DNA of 64,000 nucleotides, from positions 8,318,001 to 8,382,000 of the forward strand of contig NC_053046.1 in the NCBI RefSeq assembly GCF_003473485.1. The letters run 5' to 3'. The translations under genes and the position numbers were made by a program. The first letter of the stretch is position 1. Each line of letters begins with the position of its first letter. Below, in pieces: positions 1-12,879 of this stretch. Source of the DNA: Medicago truncatula. Taxonomy: Eukaryota; Streptophyta; Magnoliopsida; Fabales; Fabaceae. The notes under the pieces are model-generated. The model was not told where the DNA came from. It saw only the letters and a program-made list of their open reading frames with translations, and searched no databases.

Positions 1-515
1 TCTGATTGTTCAATAAAATTTGCTGTTAAAAAAATTATTATTAAACTTAAATTTAGTTTTGGTCCCTTATTTATATCTTTTACGAAATTGATCCTCATAT
101 TTCAAAATTATTCATTTTTGGTCACTCCATAAGATATTTACACTTAAAAATAATGATTTGACGTAAATGACATGGCAAATGTGAAACGATCAATATTCAT
201 GAATTATATATTTGAATCCATACCAACAGCCCTCTCTGATCATGACCGTTCAACTCGTACATAAAGTGCAATTTTGTTATCATATTCGGCTTAGATTAAA
301 AACAATCTTTTATTTCCATAGTAATTTAGATTTGTCTTGATTTGCAGTGGTTACAGTGAAAAAGAAATAAAACTATTTCCCCCCATTTCAAGCATTAATG
401 ATGTTTCATCATGAAGAAGAAAAAAAATTAACTTATCTAGAGCTTTGATAGATTATGAATGAAAATTTTTGGGTTGTGGTTAAGAAGCCACACAAACACA
501 AAACATTTCTCTAGT
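1..515. other. Intergenic, no gene seen
   Basis: AT-rich sequence without a convincing ORF. Bases around 45-130 ('gtccctta', 'gatcctca', 'ggtcactc') resemble one arm of the 'gtccct'-type TIR elements found elsewhere in the window; the other arm would lie outside the window. Confidence 0.4.
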
Positions 516-1422
516 TTAGTTTTAGACTATTTACTTTTCCCACCCTATGTCTTTCCTCGTGCGCCCTATTTTTTTTTCTTTCCAATTTTACCCATGGTAT
601 GGATTTTTATTAATATATGAACAATACGTTACAATAATTTTCAAGCTTTTTAAGCTTATTACATAAGATCCTAAATCTATTTCTAATCTTCTATGAGCCT
701 AATTCTAATCTCCTAAGAGCCTAACCACTGGTATGTGATGGGACATACAAGTAGTTTGCCTATTGGAGGAAAACCGGAGGAGGACGGAAGAGGAGGGCGG
801 GAAGAAGAGAACAATGCCCCTGACGGAGGTGGGGGGTGCTCAAACTTACGTCCAGGCAGGCCAAGCTAAGAACCACACTGACCCACATGACCCTCAGATG
901 AACCGCGCTTCGTTGCAGCGCGGTTCCATCCTCATTGACCGTTCATACAAACCCTGAAAGTTTTCAACGAGACCCTTATCTATGAAGGAAGAAGAGGAGG
1001 AAAGGGTGGGAGCGGATGGTGTGAGAAATGGTGGGGTTTGGAAGGCTATTTATAGGGAGGGGTGGGTCAAAAACGGTTGGGAGGCCATAAATGCAGTCAA
1101 AATACGCGTTTTACCACTTTTTTTTACTTGACCACTGACAAAAACGCGTGGTGCAGATCACCGGCCATGACTGATGCATTTCTGAATATATAATCCAGAA
1201 AGCACATCTGTTTTCCGGAATATATTTTCCGGATAAATGCGATAATGGTGGTGAACGAGGGAAAAGTTGGCACTTCCTATAGGGCTAAGGACATTCCGGA
1301 ATGTAAAATCCGGAAAGATTCAGAGTCATTAATTTGGGTTTGAACGGTTACAACAACCACCAACACGTTTTTATTGACTGTATTAATGACCTAAGAATTG
1401 TTTTAGGCTATAAATAGACTTC

Positions 1423-2959
1423 ACTTGGGCCTCCCGATTGGAGGTAATCCGAGCCGGTTATTATTTTGGAAGCCTATTGTTAAACGTATAAAGTCTAGAT
1501 TGTCTGGTTGGCATAGTAGGTACCTTTCCTTTGGTGGTCGCTTGATCTGCTCAAATTTGTCTTAACTGCGATTCCTGTCTATGCACTTTCCTTTTTCAAA
1601 GCTCCGTCAGGTATAATCTCTTCTATTGAATCTTTGTTTAATAAATTTTTTTGGGGGGGATGTGAGGATAAAAGAAAGATTTCGTGGGTTGGTTGGAGTT
1701 CTGTGTGCTTGAGGAGGGAGTATGGAGGGTTGGGTGTTAGGAGGTTGCGAGAGTTTAACATTGCTTTGTTGGGGAAATGGTGTTGGAGGCTGTTAGTTGA
1801 TAGGGGAGGTTTGTGGAGTAGGGTGTTGTTGGCTAGGTATGGCGTGGAGGATGGTGGTTTGGAGGATGGGGGCCGGAGTTGTTCTTTGTGGTGGAGGGAG
1901 ATTGTGAGGATTAAAGATGGGATAGGTGAGGGTGGGGAGGGATGGTTTTCAGGTTGTGTTAGGAGGAGGGTGGGGGATGGAGCTGATACCGATTTTTGGC
2001 GCGATTGTTGGTGTGGCAGTGTTCCATTGTGTGTGCGTTTTAGGCGGCTTTATGATTTAGCTGTCAATAATGTTATTACAGTGCGGAACATGTTTTTGTT
2101 GGGGGTGGAGGGAGATGGGGGGGCGTGGCAGTGGCGTCGTCGTTTATGGGTATGGGAGGAGGAATTGTTAGTAGAGTGTAGGGATTTATTACTGACAGTC
2201 ACTTTGCAGGAATCAGAAACTGACAGGTGGATGTGGTTGCCGGATCAGATTTCTGGTTATACTGTTCGTGGTGCATATGACCTGTTGACATCACAGGAAC
2301 AACCTCATGTTCATCAAAATATGGAGTTAATTTGGCATAAACAGGTTCCTTTAAAAGTTTCTATCCTTGTTTGGCGACTGTTGAGGGATCGCTTACCTAC
2401 TAAATCTAATTTGGTGGCACGAGGGATTATAGCTGTGGAAAACCGGTTTTGTGTAACGGGATGTGGGCAGGTTGAAGATGTGAATCATTTATTTTTGTCT
2501 TGTCCGACTTTTGGTGCCTTGTGGCCTCTGATGCGGGCTTGGCTTGGTGTCGAAGGGGTCGATTCTCATACTATCTCAGATCACTTTGTGCAATTTATTG
2601 AATATGCAGGTGGCTTGAAATCACGTCGATCATTATTTCATTTGATTTGGTTTCAATGTGTCTCGATTTTATGGAAAGAACGGAATGATAGGTTATTTCA
2701 TAATCGTCACAGTTCTATACCACTATTGCTAGATAAAGTAAAATCAAATACCTTGTGGTGGTTGAAAGCTAGTAACATAGTCTTTATTTTTGGTACACAT
2801 AGTTGGTGGTCGAGCCCGCTTCTATGTTTGGGCATTGACTATCCTTGATGTAATTTTGACTGTGTTGTAATCTTTTTGTGATTGTTTTGGCACGTCTTGT
2901 GCTTCAACAATTACAGTGTTTTTAGTAATATATTCCATTTTTGTTTGTTCAAAAAAAAA
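1423..2959 (+). mobile_element. 5'-truncated LINE (L1-type non-LTR retrotransposon)
   Basis: An 11-bp target duplication AAATAGACTTC lies at 1412-1422 and 2960-2970, and the element ends in a poly(A) tract from 2951. The sequence encodes only the end of the reverse transcriptase and the downstream zinc-binding (zf-RVT) region, so the 5' part is lost, as usual for target-primed insertion. It sits inside a MULE, immediately downstream of a TATA-like box, so it is younger than the MULE. Confidence 0.9.
1425..2848 (+). pseudogene. LINE reverse transcriptase C-terminus, frameshifted
   Basis: Translation from 1425 gives LGLPIGGNPSRLLFW, the conserved block after the RT catalytic core of plant LINEs, followed by LSGWHSRYLSFGGRLI. 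One base appears to be missing near 1548; from 1550 the frame resumes as LKFVLTAIPVYALSFFKAPS and then stays open to the stop at 2848. The end carries the zf-RVT pattern (IWHKQVPLKVSILVWRLL, then CGQVEDVNHLFLSC). The catalytic YADD motif and the endonuclease are absent because of 5' truncation, so this is dead coding sequence. Confidence 0.85.
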
Positions 2960-3314
2960 AAATAGACTTCCATCTTCAACAAATACCTACATTCTTCACT
3001 TCACATCTTTTCTTACATTTTCTTCAAATGTCTTTTAGGGGTGTCGATGGTGTCATGGTCATTGTTGACCGTTCATAGGAACCCTGCAATTGCAATGCAT
3101 TGCAGCTTGTGTGGGGTTTATATAACAGTCAACAAAGACCCTTGACATCAAAGAAAGACACAGAAAATTACATAACATCTGGTTCGGATTTCTGTTTTCG
3201 GAAATCACTAACAATCTGATCCGGATTATATAATCCGGACAAAGGGTATTTTGGTCAAAATCACAGGGCGTGCAAGAAGGCTGTAGGGTGGGAAAAGTAA
3301 TAGTCTTAGTTTTA

Positions 3315-6300
3315 TATCATATCGCTTTTGAGTACATCACTTGTCTACCGCGCTATGCCCAAAGGGTTGACAGATGATAAATAATATTTGTATTGCAGTC
3401 ATAAGACATAAGACAGAGTTCATATCAATTAAATTATTCAAACAGCAATTAGCAACGCAGTTATTTCCCAGCTATTGTTTCAATCTGAAAATTGTAAACT
3501 CCCATAATGGTGGTGAAAGAAATTAAAGATATTGGGGTACACCGAAATTGGAAGTTTGCGGGGTTTCGAAGCTCTTAACATATGGAAACAAACAAGTAAT
3601 AATTTAATAGCAACTATTGACATTGACCGTAGAAAAAACGATTTAAACACTCCAGTCCCGACTTGAAAAGGTAATCTGATCTCTTTTCCCCTCACCATCC
3701 AGAAGTTCTATTTAACATTGAGATAGAAGTGAGCACATAGATAGCAATTACATTGGTGCATTCTATGAAATCAGTTGTTGTCGGAAGTGAAGTGGCAGGC
3801 CAAGCCAACATGGTTAAAAAAAAGCACTTGTGACAGACATTGCCGCCTGCCCCTTTCTTCATCAGCTAAATGACAATTCAGAATGGAAAACAAAGCAATG
3901 TTGATATAATACATAAACACTACTTAAATATACTACAAAATTGTACCATCAGCCAGAAACCAAAACCAACTATTGCAAACTTATTATTCTTCAAGTGCAT
4001 ATGAAATGTTCATTAGTTTTACTCGGATCATCGATTATTAGAATATTAACTTTGGAGTTTCTAAAATCAAGTAAAACTGAAGGAAAATACAAGGTGAATA
4101 CAAATATAACACACACATCAATCATATTTAGTGCTGCTAATGATACCTTTGTTGGGCAAGGAGAATTAATTGTATTCAAGGAAAAAGTACACAATTACAC
4201 CAACTCGTAATACCCAAATAATGATTAACCAAACATGTGCACTGTCTTCCATACTAGGAGATGGAAAATGGCAAGGATGCGTACCTATCATTCTGTCCTT
4301 TACAATGTTCTTAAAAAGTCCTTCACATTGATGAATCCAGAGACCAAGATATTATCAACCTGCAGCCTCTGCAAGCAGAAGTTCAAAACAAATCTAATTT
4401 GAAACAATAAACTAAGGACAAAAGTAATGTTCAATAAAATGAGAAAGTTTAGACAATGTTCAGGAAAGAGTTTGCTCGAGCACATAGATCATAACTTAAG
4501 TAAGATGGTAGCATTGTGAAAATTGAAATGAATAAACTTATGCCATGGTTATGGTTTTTTCTAATGGCTTTGACTTCACTCCCAACTCTCCAAGGTCTTA
4601 AAGCCATTTTGCTTCTACCAAGTCCAGATCCAGTTGTTGGAAAGAAGATTATACAAAAAAAAATGAACATCACTAGGTCACTGACTGTACCATCTCCAGG
4701 ATAACAGGAAATAAGTATTGATGGGAAGGAATCACCCATCCATGCTTTTCTTAGATTGAAGACAGATTCCTCCTAGAACCATTTTAAAACTGTTATGAAA
4801 AGGAAAATTAGAAAGTTATCTAACTTATTCAAGAAACTGCTGTAAGCATGCAAATCAATGAAACTGCAGCAACAAAGCTGAACAAGTACCCAGTAATGTA
4901 GCACAAAAACTATCATACTGAGTACCAATCCAAAACCTCAAATTGAATACAAAACTCTCAAACGCATATAATATGAATAACAACTTGGTAGTTCTGACAA
5001 AATCCTTAAACAACACAGAAAAACCATATTTAATTGCCATGTAGGGTGAAGATCTAATTTTAGGGTGAGAATATGATAAAAAAATCCAATCACTAGCTGA
5101 ACTAGCAATAGTTCCAGCAGCACTTGCAACTGCATATACACTTGCTCCAATAAAAGGATCAGAGTGTCCAAAATTGGAGGCAAAGCACCACACCCTACAT
5201 CAATTGCTAGGTAAGCTACTACTATTAAAGCTTAAAATCAAAAGCATCAAATACATGACAAAATTGACTCAGTTTGAATTATGCATTCCTAAACACACTT
5301 ACGGCGCTTGTTAAGGTGTTCATACCACCAGTCACAGCCATCAAGGTTCACACACCTAATAAGGTGGCCTTAATAACAACATAAACACCTCACTTAGACT
5401 TGGCCTACTTGCTTATCTTGATTGAGTTCCTTCTTAATTTGATTATTTATTTTTAATGAAAACCATTGCAGAATTAGCAATTATGGTCTAATTGCCTCCT
5501 AAAAGAGTACTTTCATCTTCATAACTACAAATGTAAATGCAACAAATGTGATATTTGAATTTTTTTATCAATTACACTTCAAAGAAGATAAAAACTTGGT
5601 GCAGATGTAGACTTCGGCTAAACACGCTGCAACCAATGTTCAGCAAACCAAATACTATGCATATTGGGAAAAATCAAATCATAAAAAATAAAATAAAATA
5701 TATATGAAACAAAACAAAAAATAAAAGTCTTTTCTTAATCATGTCTAATGACATCATTTATATCTAAATCCTTAATGACTTGACATGATTTTTTCTACTC
5801 TCCTCTATTACGTAACTACTCACCATCTAGTCTACTCTCCTTACAAGAGCTTTTATGGGTATTTTTAACACAAGCCCAAACCATATAATGCGGGACTCCT
5901 CTACATCTTTTTCACAGTAAGTGCTACTCCAAGTTTCACTCTAATACAGTCATTTCTAATCCTGTCTTGTAATCTACCCACTTTTCCATCATAACAATCT
6001 CATCACTATAACAAAAGAGATGTGCAATATATCATCAAAATTTAGATACAAAAAAAAAAACGCTGAATCCAATGTGGCAGTTACAATAAATGGGGAAAAG
6101 AAGCAAGAACAGTAAAGCAATTCATGTCATCTCAAATATAGCAAGAACAATTTCCTTATCACTTTTTTGCTGTTTCCTATTGTCACCAACTCACCTGACT
6201 CCTGCAGAGGCCGTCATGGAAATCCACTACATTTCAGAACTGTGTATTAGTGCTATTGATATTTGACAACTCGAACTATTTGTTGAGGAAATTTTTGACA

Positions 6301-6581
6301 GCTGAAATCCAAGAACATACCAGTACTAATTGGTAACACAAGAATAAAATGAAAATTTGGGGTCAGAAAGGAAGAAAAAGAATGAACAGAAACAGAATGA
6401 GCAAACAAATTGATAATGAGCAATCACATAAAACAGGTAAACTATGCTAGAGTAGTTCATATAAAAAAATTGACACTTGACTAGTACTGCCAGGTTAAAT
6501 TACAATAATTGGAAAGAGCCAACTACAGATATGTTGCGGATTACAAAAATCAAATGCAACCAATGCTAATGGGATCCAAAA
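3315..6581. other. Intergenic and 3' flank of the C3H44-like gene
   Basis: No intact gene. The last few hundred bases before 6582 are probably the 3' UTR of the minus-strand gene that ends there. Minus-strand stretches around 4300-4380, 4500-4740 and 4855-5200 look faintly exon-like (balanced codon use, some AG/GT borders), but no single frame joins them and I recognise no domain; they could be an old gene remnant. Confidence 0.35.
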
Positions 6582-9500
6582 TCATGGGTGGAAGTATTCA
6601 CAGGATGCCCCTTTCCTACAGTACCCACTTTCATAAAATTTACAAACTCGCTGCCCTTTGGGCAGAGGTCTATACGAGATTCCATTACCAACACCAAATA
6701 GTGGTTGCCTGTTCCACGCAGCTCTGCCTCTAACTAAACCTGGTTCCCTACCATGACCAGGAAAACCCCGATCTCTGGGCACAGAAAATCGATCACTTCC
6801 GTATCTTGTTTGGCTATCCCCAAAGCTTGGAGTTACTACAGAAGTGCATGAATTTGAGCTTCTGTTCTCATTCACTGCCGTATTTCCTACTCCCCAACTC
6901 GTGTTTGCATTTCGTTGATCCATTCCTCCCCATTCCAGGTGTGTACTTTCCAATCCAAGTCTCCAAGTGGTGTCTACAGTCATGCCCAATGTTGCAGTGG
7001 CTGGAAAAATAGAAGAATTTTCGGAGCCTGACTCCCACTGGTTAGTTGAAACACATATGTTCTTTGAACCCACGTCAACTTTAGAATTTCTCGAGGAAAG
7101 CTCCTCTGATATTCTTTGATGATGATGATTGACATCTGCTTGTTGTAACGGTTCCTCTGCTGCTGTAGATTGAGATAGTAACTGTAAATCACATGTCGAG
7201 CTCAATGCATCGCTTTTACCTGCATCAAGCATTGGACTAAGCTCTGCAAAACTGAGACAAAGATTTTTAGAACCATCAGTCAATTCCTCACTACGTTTCA
7301 TGATTGAAGTGGGAGATTCCAAGCCACCAAGCGATTCCATTGCCTCCACTTCTGCCAAAAGATCTGAAACTGATTCATCAAAATCATCTGGTTCACCTAT
7401 AATAGCCTGCCATGTAGTTGCATTGCATGCTGGATGGGAAGGGGGTTGGTGCAAATCAAATCCCAGCTTAAGTGGTGATGTTCTTGTCTCAGAAACATGA
7501 GCCGATGTGGTATCCAAGCAATTGGAAGAAGTATTTACATTATGGTTTCTCCAGCTTTGTGCCGAAGATTGCCCTGAGTTGTCTTCACTATCTGATTGCT
7601 TCTGATGATTCTGACCACTATTACTCTGACCACCAGAAGTCCTGTTTGAGTCATGATTTCCATTATCTTCAGAGTTTTTTTCAATCCCATGATCCTCCCT
7701 TAATTTGTTGGTGTGATTCTCATTCAAATTCTCAGAAAAGGCAGTTGGTTGTATAGAAGGGTGTACATGTGACTGGTCATGCCATCCATTGCTCCTAACG
7801 GATTCATCTTTACCATTAGACTGGGTCGAAATATCATCCACTTTTTGTTCTCTGATCTGTTCTATGATTCGGCTATCTGCAGAAATTTCATTCGTTGTTG
7901 AATTCCTCCCACCATCCTGACTGCTTTCTTTGTCATCCAATGCAACATTGGCTCCTAAAGAGAGCAATAGGCTGTTGTTCCGCAATGGCACATTTTTGGA
8001 GCACTTCCCATTAAGTGCATCAGTTAACAATATAGAGTTTGCTTGTTTCTCATCTACCCTCCATACTTTGAGATCTGGAGGGAAATGTCCACTTGCATTC
8101 CACTTATACAGCTGCAACATAGAAAAAGGTCCTTGAACCTTCCCAGATGGATCCTGATAATGCCATGATCTATCATTCATAAAATCATCAAATGGCTGCG
8201 CACTCCCTGTAGAGATAAGTGGAGAAGAAATGTCCACTGCAACACTAGACACTTCTGATTTCGTAACAACATCAGCACTATCATCAATAGGAGTTTCGTT
8301 TGGGTTGATATGCTTCTTTAGTAAGCATGTATTCTCAATTGGGTCACTGGCAGTGGTCAAGTCCCGTGTTCTTCCCCCAATACCATTCAAGACACCATCC
8401 CAAATTCTGGAGAAAATAGGTATATTGCCATCTGCAGATACATAATCATAGTTACGGTGATATAAGCACAGTCAGGATAACTGCTAAAAGAAACTTGAAA
8501 ACAAACTCAGTGGAGGAAATGAATTCTACCTTGTTGATTGCCATCTGACTCTCCAGCATCTTCATCAGACTCATACAATGAATCCAAATTGGGGTCAGAG
8601 TGTACATCTGGAACTTCATGCAGTCTGCGCTGACGTTCCACTGGGGAATTTAGTAGCTGCAACTTCTCCACGCATTCTTTAAGCGTGCAATTTGGTCAAG
8701 GAATGAATGAATAAGCAGAAAAGGCAATCACTAAGAAACCAACTAACATGCACATATCCATGTTAAAATTTATTTCTTGCATGAGCACCTAATTCTTTGT
8801 TAAAAAATTGTGAAACATATCACATTATTGCAAATTCAGTTAAAGTATTAAGCAGAAATAAATTAGAGGACAGCACGGTAAATAAAAATGTAGCTAGTTA
8901 CAGCATGAATTTATAGATATACTAGAAGAAATAAGAAAGAATAACCAACTAAAGGGGGGGGATACAGTAATTTTAACATATTGCTGTATATGCCTACACA
9001 GTTTTCCTATGATAGTAACACCCACGCATCTAGGCACCGCTAATGGTTTAATTTGTATAAACTTCATGTTTCATTGATTGGCAAACATTTCACAAATAAA
9101 TTATCACTAGTTGTAGAATTGAAGTATCCAATATGCATTATTCAGTACCCACAGTTTACCATATTTAGGAAAGAAGTAAATGGTAAAAAGGATATTCTTT
9201 TCTGTGTCCCTTCTCGCTTGCTCTATCCCGAAGATTATTAAGCCGCAATTTCTCAGCTTCCAATAACTACATCAATAAAAGAGGCATTCATGATTTCCAC
9301 CAAAAAAAAGAGGCATTCATGATGATAAAGAAGAGTAAAAATGTTGTGCTTTCTAAATTCAAGAGCTGCTATTTTAACTAAAGCATCTCACAAATTCAAT
9401 TCAGATGGCATTTGGCAATAGTTAAGTAACATTTAAAAAGCATGGCATTAAATTATTTAGGCATGGTACTTTATTAAATTTCAGTATGAAATTTCTACAC

Positions 9501-12500
9501 ATTGATGATTTCTTACAATTAAATGAGCATTAATCTGAACCATAAATCAGATTACTAAACCAGATAAAAAAGAAAATTTACTTACATCATTGACTCTAAT
9601 TTCTTGAAATGTCAGCGCTTTGTTCAGAATCTCTCCCTACAAACAAAGACAGCCATTATAAACCTCATACAAAATATAGCATACTTCATGGAAGCTGACA
9701 TAATATACACACTAACCACAGTCAATCTCTTTGAAAGCCCATACTTTATACTCTGACGCAATCGCTTGCATTCATCCTGGACATAGGATAAATATATTAA
9801 TCATCTGCAAACTTCCATGGAAGACACTTGACTCCTCTACAAAATATGAAGACTTGTAAGATGCTTAAAGTAATTTCCTATTTACCTCGGAGAACTCCTG
9901 ATTCGAAATCTCGTCTATCGATATGACCTCCTTCCGGTTTAAATTTAAAATTTCAAGCTTAATGTCAGTCGTTCTTGTGCCAATTTTGTAAGGTTCAGCA
10001 ACCTTGCTTGTACCTGCACAATTAGTTACCAAAACTAATTTCAAGACGTGAGATTTACAATGTGTAAAAATTCACTGAGGTATTACATGTGGTAAAAGTT
10101 TACATACCTACAACTTGGACAAGTCTATACATATCTTGTTTCTGATCACCACTAGAGATTCTTATCCGCACAAAAGAACCAACAACCTTCTCGTGAATAC
10201 TTTCACTATCATCAGTCAGACTCTCCATCAGACTTCGCCGCAAGTAGATCAAGTTAATGTTGTGAGCATTTATTGATGCGTATGCATCTTGATTATTTTG
10301 TGGCACAGGCATGTCAGCCTTTTTACTTGTGCATCTCTTATCATTGACTAATACTGACTGTCTATTGTTACTGTCAATGGCCTCCTTTCCATTTGCAACA
10401 GCATCACTAATTCCTGCGCCAAAATTATTTTCTGCAGGGGTATTTTCTTTTATAAGAAAGTGGGGTTCAAGGAGCATTAGCATTTCAATGTAACCAAGAC
10501 GAGCTTTTCCAAACAAATTTACTAGTCTAGAGTCGCAAACAATTAGAGATTTCTGTTGAGGGTCACGCAGATTGTTTTTCTTTACATACTCCAGCAAGAG
10601 ATTCTGGACATCAAATTGAGAAAGTATAGACGTATCACCATTTTTCATATGTGAGACAAACTCTAGAAGCTCCTTTGATGCCCATCTCTTGCACTCAGGC
10701 AAAGACATACCCGTGTCACCGCCTGAAGGTCCCTTAGGCTTCTTGTTTTTCAAATTATTTGATTCTATATCTACACAGGAGTTCTCAAAACCAGAACCTT
10801 TTTCATTTTTAAGATGGTAAAGTTTGTGGGAAGTTTGAACCATAGGAGCAGCAGCGCTCAATGGGTTTTTAGCTTGAAGGAGCTCATCAAACGTTAAAGA
10901 TAGATTCTCTTTCAATAATGTCCAATACACCTTGAAAAGATACTCCCAGCTGCTCTTGTCATCGAAATCCACTTCACACTGTAAAAGTAGCATAAGTCAA
11001 AACAATTAGACCATCATGCAATCATGTATCATTTCATTTGCTCAACATCAAGTTCCCCTTCTGTCTTGGTACACATGAGAGAGAGAGAGGAACACTAATA
11101 GATTAACAGTGTAGATAAGAAAGATAAGCATACCATTTCCTTATTTCCATGGGCACTATTCTCAATCAGCATTATAGTTTTCTTGCAAATTCCACACAAA
11201 CCTTTATTTCCTCTAACAGAAACAAAATCCGCATTTTTTATACACCCCTTGCACAAAGAATACGTACATGTATAGCACATATAATGGGATGCTTTCTGAC
11301 AAGAGCTACATATATGCCAACCTGAGCAGCGCAAAAAAGAAAGTCTATTAAAGGAAAGCTGCACAATTTGGTTAATCCAAAATAAACTATTAAAATTTAA
11401 AACAAATATAGGTGATAGATTTCTCAAAATAAGGAATGAGTGGGTGCTAATCGGCAAATTAACAAATGGAAACTCTATTAAACATGATAATAGATTCATA
11501 ATAACATACAATTGTGTTATTTTGACACAAATTTGACATCAAATTTCAACAGCAAAATAGATGGTTAACAAAATTCAATTATGTGGTTAATTATGTCCAA
11601 TAGATGATTAATGAATAACAAGATATCGCAACTCACTAACCATTCACCGAGCACAATTAACCGCAACTTTAAACATCATTAGCCACAATTTTGTCAAAAA
11701 TAGACATATATGTCATCCTAATTATGTTTGAATATACATGATTTTTATATATGATATTCATTAACTACGATTTGTATTCAAACATACACTTGAAAATCAT
11801 GGTCAATGGGGTTCAAAATCGTTGTTATTTGTGTTCGGTGGATGATTAATGAGTTGCCGCACCTTTTTAGATTTAGTGACCATCCACCGAGCTAATTTAA
11901 CCATATACTCTCTCCGGTCATTATTATACACAAAATTTCATTTTTTAGATTCATTAGTTATTATAGACCAGGTACATTAGTTATTCAATGAATCTGAAAA
12001 TTTAATTTTTGCTTGTAATAGTGACAGGAGAGAGTATTTTGTCGTGGGATTTGAAATCAAATTGTTGTGTCGAAATATCATTTATGAATAGCATAATAGA
12101 GAATATTTAGTAGATTCTATATAACAATCTACAATATTTGTGCAAATGTTCCAAGCAATATCACAAATAAAATCCAATTGCATGTAAATAACTACTTGAA
12201 ACTAATAATTAAACGTAAAGAACAAAACGGTTTAAAAAGTAAATAAAATACCGCAATTCCATTTGGCTTTTGAACGGAAGAACGCTTCATCTCGCTTAAC
12301 ACATGCCGGATGATACGCTTTAGGACAACCCCTAGAAATGAAAAGAGAGAGAAAGATTTAATAAATTACTACAAAACATTGATGATAATGATTGAAATTG
12401 AATAACGCATTTTCGACCTTATTGCAATCTAAAAGCCAATCTAAGATAAAATCTATAAAACACAAAATCAATAATTAAGCAGTTAAAGTTCCAATTCAAA

Positions 12501-12879
12501 ATTATTCCATTCTTAATCGCTAAACCCTCACTCACCGGCGATCGCAGAGAACGAGACTTCCACCGTCGAAGCAAATGAAGCAAACATCTTCATCTTCCTT
12601 CTTGATCTGCTTCGGCGGAGGAGCTACTTTCGGAGTTCCTTTCGCCGGACGACCACGCTTCTTCTTCATAACTTCACTGTTCTCGGCGATGACAGCGAGA
12701 ACTACTTTCGGCGCAGTACAACAACCGCCGTCTCTCTCCGTCATGTTCACATCGGAAACTGCCTTCGTCGGAACTTCAACTTGATTCGTCTCCGCCGCAG
12801 TCACCGTAACGGTCGCCGGAACTGTCGCCGGAACTGTCTCTGTTGTAGTTGCCGGTGTTTCCGGCTTCGATTGTTCCAT
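6582..12879 (-). CDS. C3H44-like: PHD-SWIB-Plus3-GYF-CCCH zinc finger protein (C3H44/NERD type)
   Basis: Ten exons on the minus strand: 12879-12536, 12331-12252, 11321-11134, 10978-10108, 10013-9886, 9776-9717, 9636-9586, 9266-9196, 8684-8530 and 8431-6582. They sum to 3798 bp, or 1265 aa. Domains in order: an AT-hook-like KKKRGRPAKG near residue 75; a PHD finger (about 98-165, starting CFICFDGG); a SWIB domain (about 300-378); a Plus-3 domain (about 440-575); a GYF domain (about 738-790, with SWHYQDPSGKVQGPF); and a C-terminal CCCH finger (C-x7-C-x5-C-x3-H) just before the stop. This is the architecture of Arabidopsis C3H44 (At3g51120) and C3H19/NERD, where NERD links histone binding to RNA-directed DNA methylation in the nucleus. 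The start is the ATG giving MEQSKPETPA, since the codons before it lack an ATG. Intron 8 is of AT-AC type, and intron 2 carries a Stowaway-like MITE. A direct silencing role here is inference from the family. Confidence 0.92.
8685..9195 (-). other. U12-type AT-AC intron (intron 8 of the C3H44-like gene)
   Basis: Read on the minus strand, the intron starts ATATCCTTTTT right after exon 8 (ends at 9196) and ends TTGCAC right before exon 9 (starts at 8684). The start matches the U12 5' splice consensus (ATATCCTTT). TTCCTTGAC at 8703-8695 closely matches the U12 branch-site consensus, with the branch A about 11 nt from the AC end. Joining GA|G restores the frame as HRKELKECVEKL, the sequence expected for this family. 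No GT-AG alternative restores the frame. Confidence 0.88.
9277..9323. repeat. Micro-insertion with 18-bp duplication (intron)
   Basis: AAAAGAGGCATTCATGAT occurs at 9277-9294 and 9306-9323, separated by ttccacc plus A residues. It looks like a tiny poly(A)-tailed insertion flanked by a target duplication, just upstream of exon 8 of the C3H44-like gene. Confidence 0.6.
11908..12034. mobile_element. Stowaway-like MITE in intron 2 of the C3H44-like gene
   Basis: 127 bp with terminal inverted repeats starting CTCTCTCCGGTCA and ending TGACAGGAGAGAG, flanked by TA at 11906-11907 and 12035-12036. This fits the Tc1/mariner-derived Stowaway group. Confidence 0.75.

Larger units (their letters stand above)
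525..3305. mobile_element. Non-autonomous Mutator-like element (MULE) with nested LINE
   Basis: The ends are inverted repeats of about 45 bp: the left end reads GACTATTTACTTTTCCCACC and the right end, reverse-complemented, reads GACTATTACTTTTCCCACCC. A perfect 9-bp target duplication TTAGTTTTA flanks it at 516-524 and 3306-3314, the size typical of Mutator superfamily elements. No transposase is visible. Removing the LINE (1423-2959) and its duplicated target leaves about 1.2 kb. The interior has two outward-facing CTATAAATAG boxes (1046-1055 on the minus strand, 1408-1417 on the plus strand), a perfect 9-bp-stem hairpin (900-908 with 918-926), and a direct repeat of 'attgaccgttcata'-type sequence near 931 and 3064. 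Confidence 0.85.

Noticed and set aside
763-957. 64-codon ORF in the MULE
   Set aside because: Begins with TTG, consists of purine-rich repeats and includes the perfect hairpin at 900-926; no evidence of coding.
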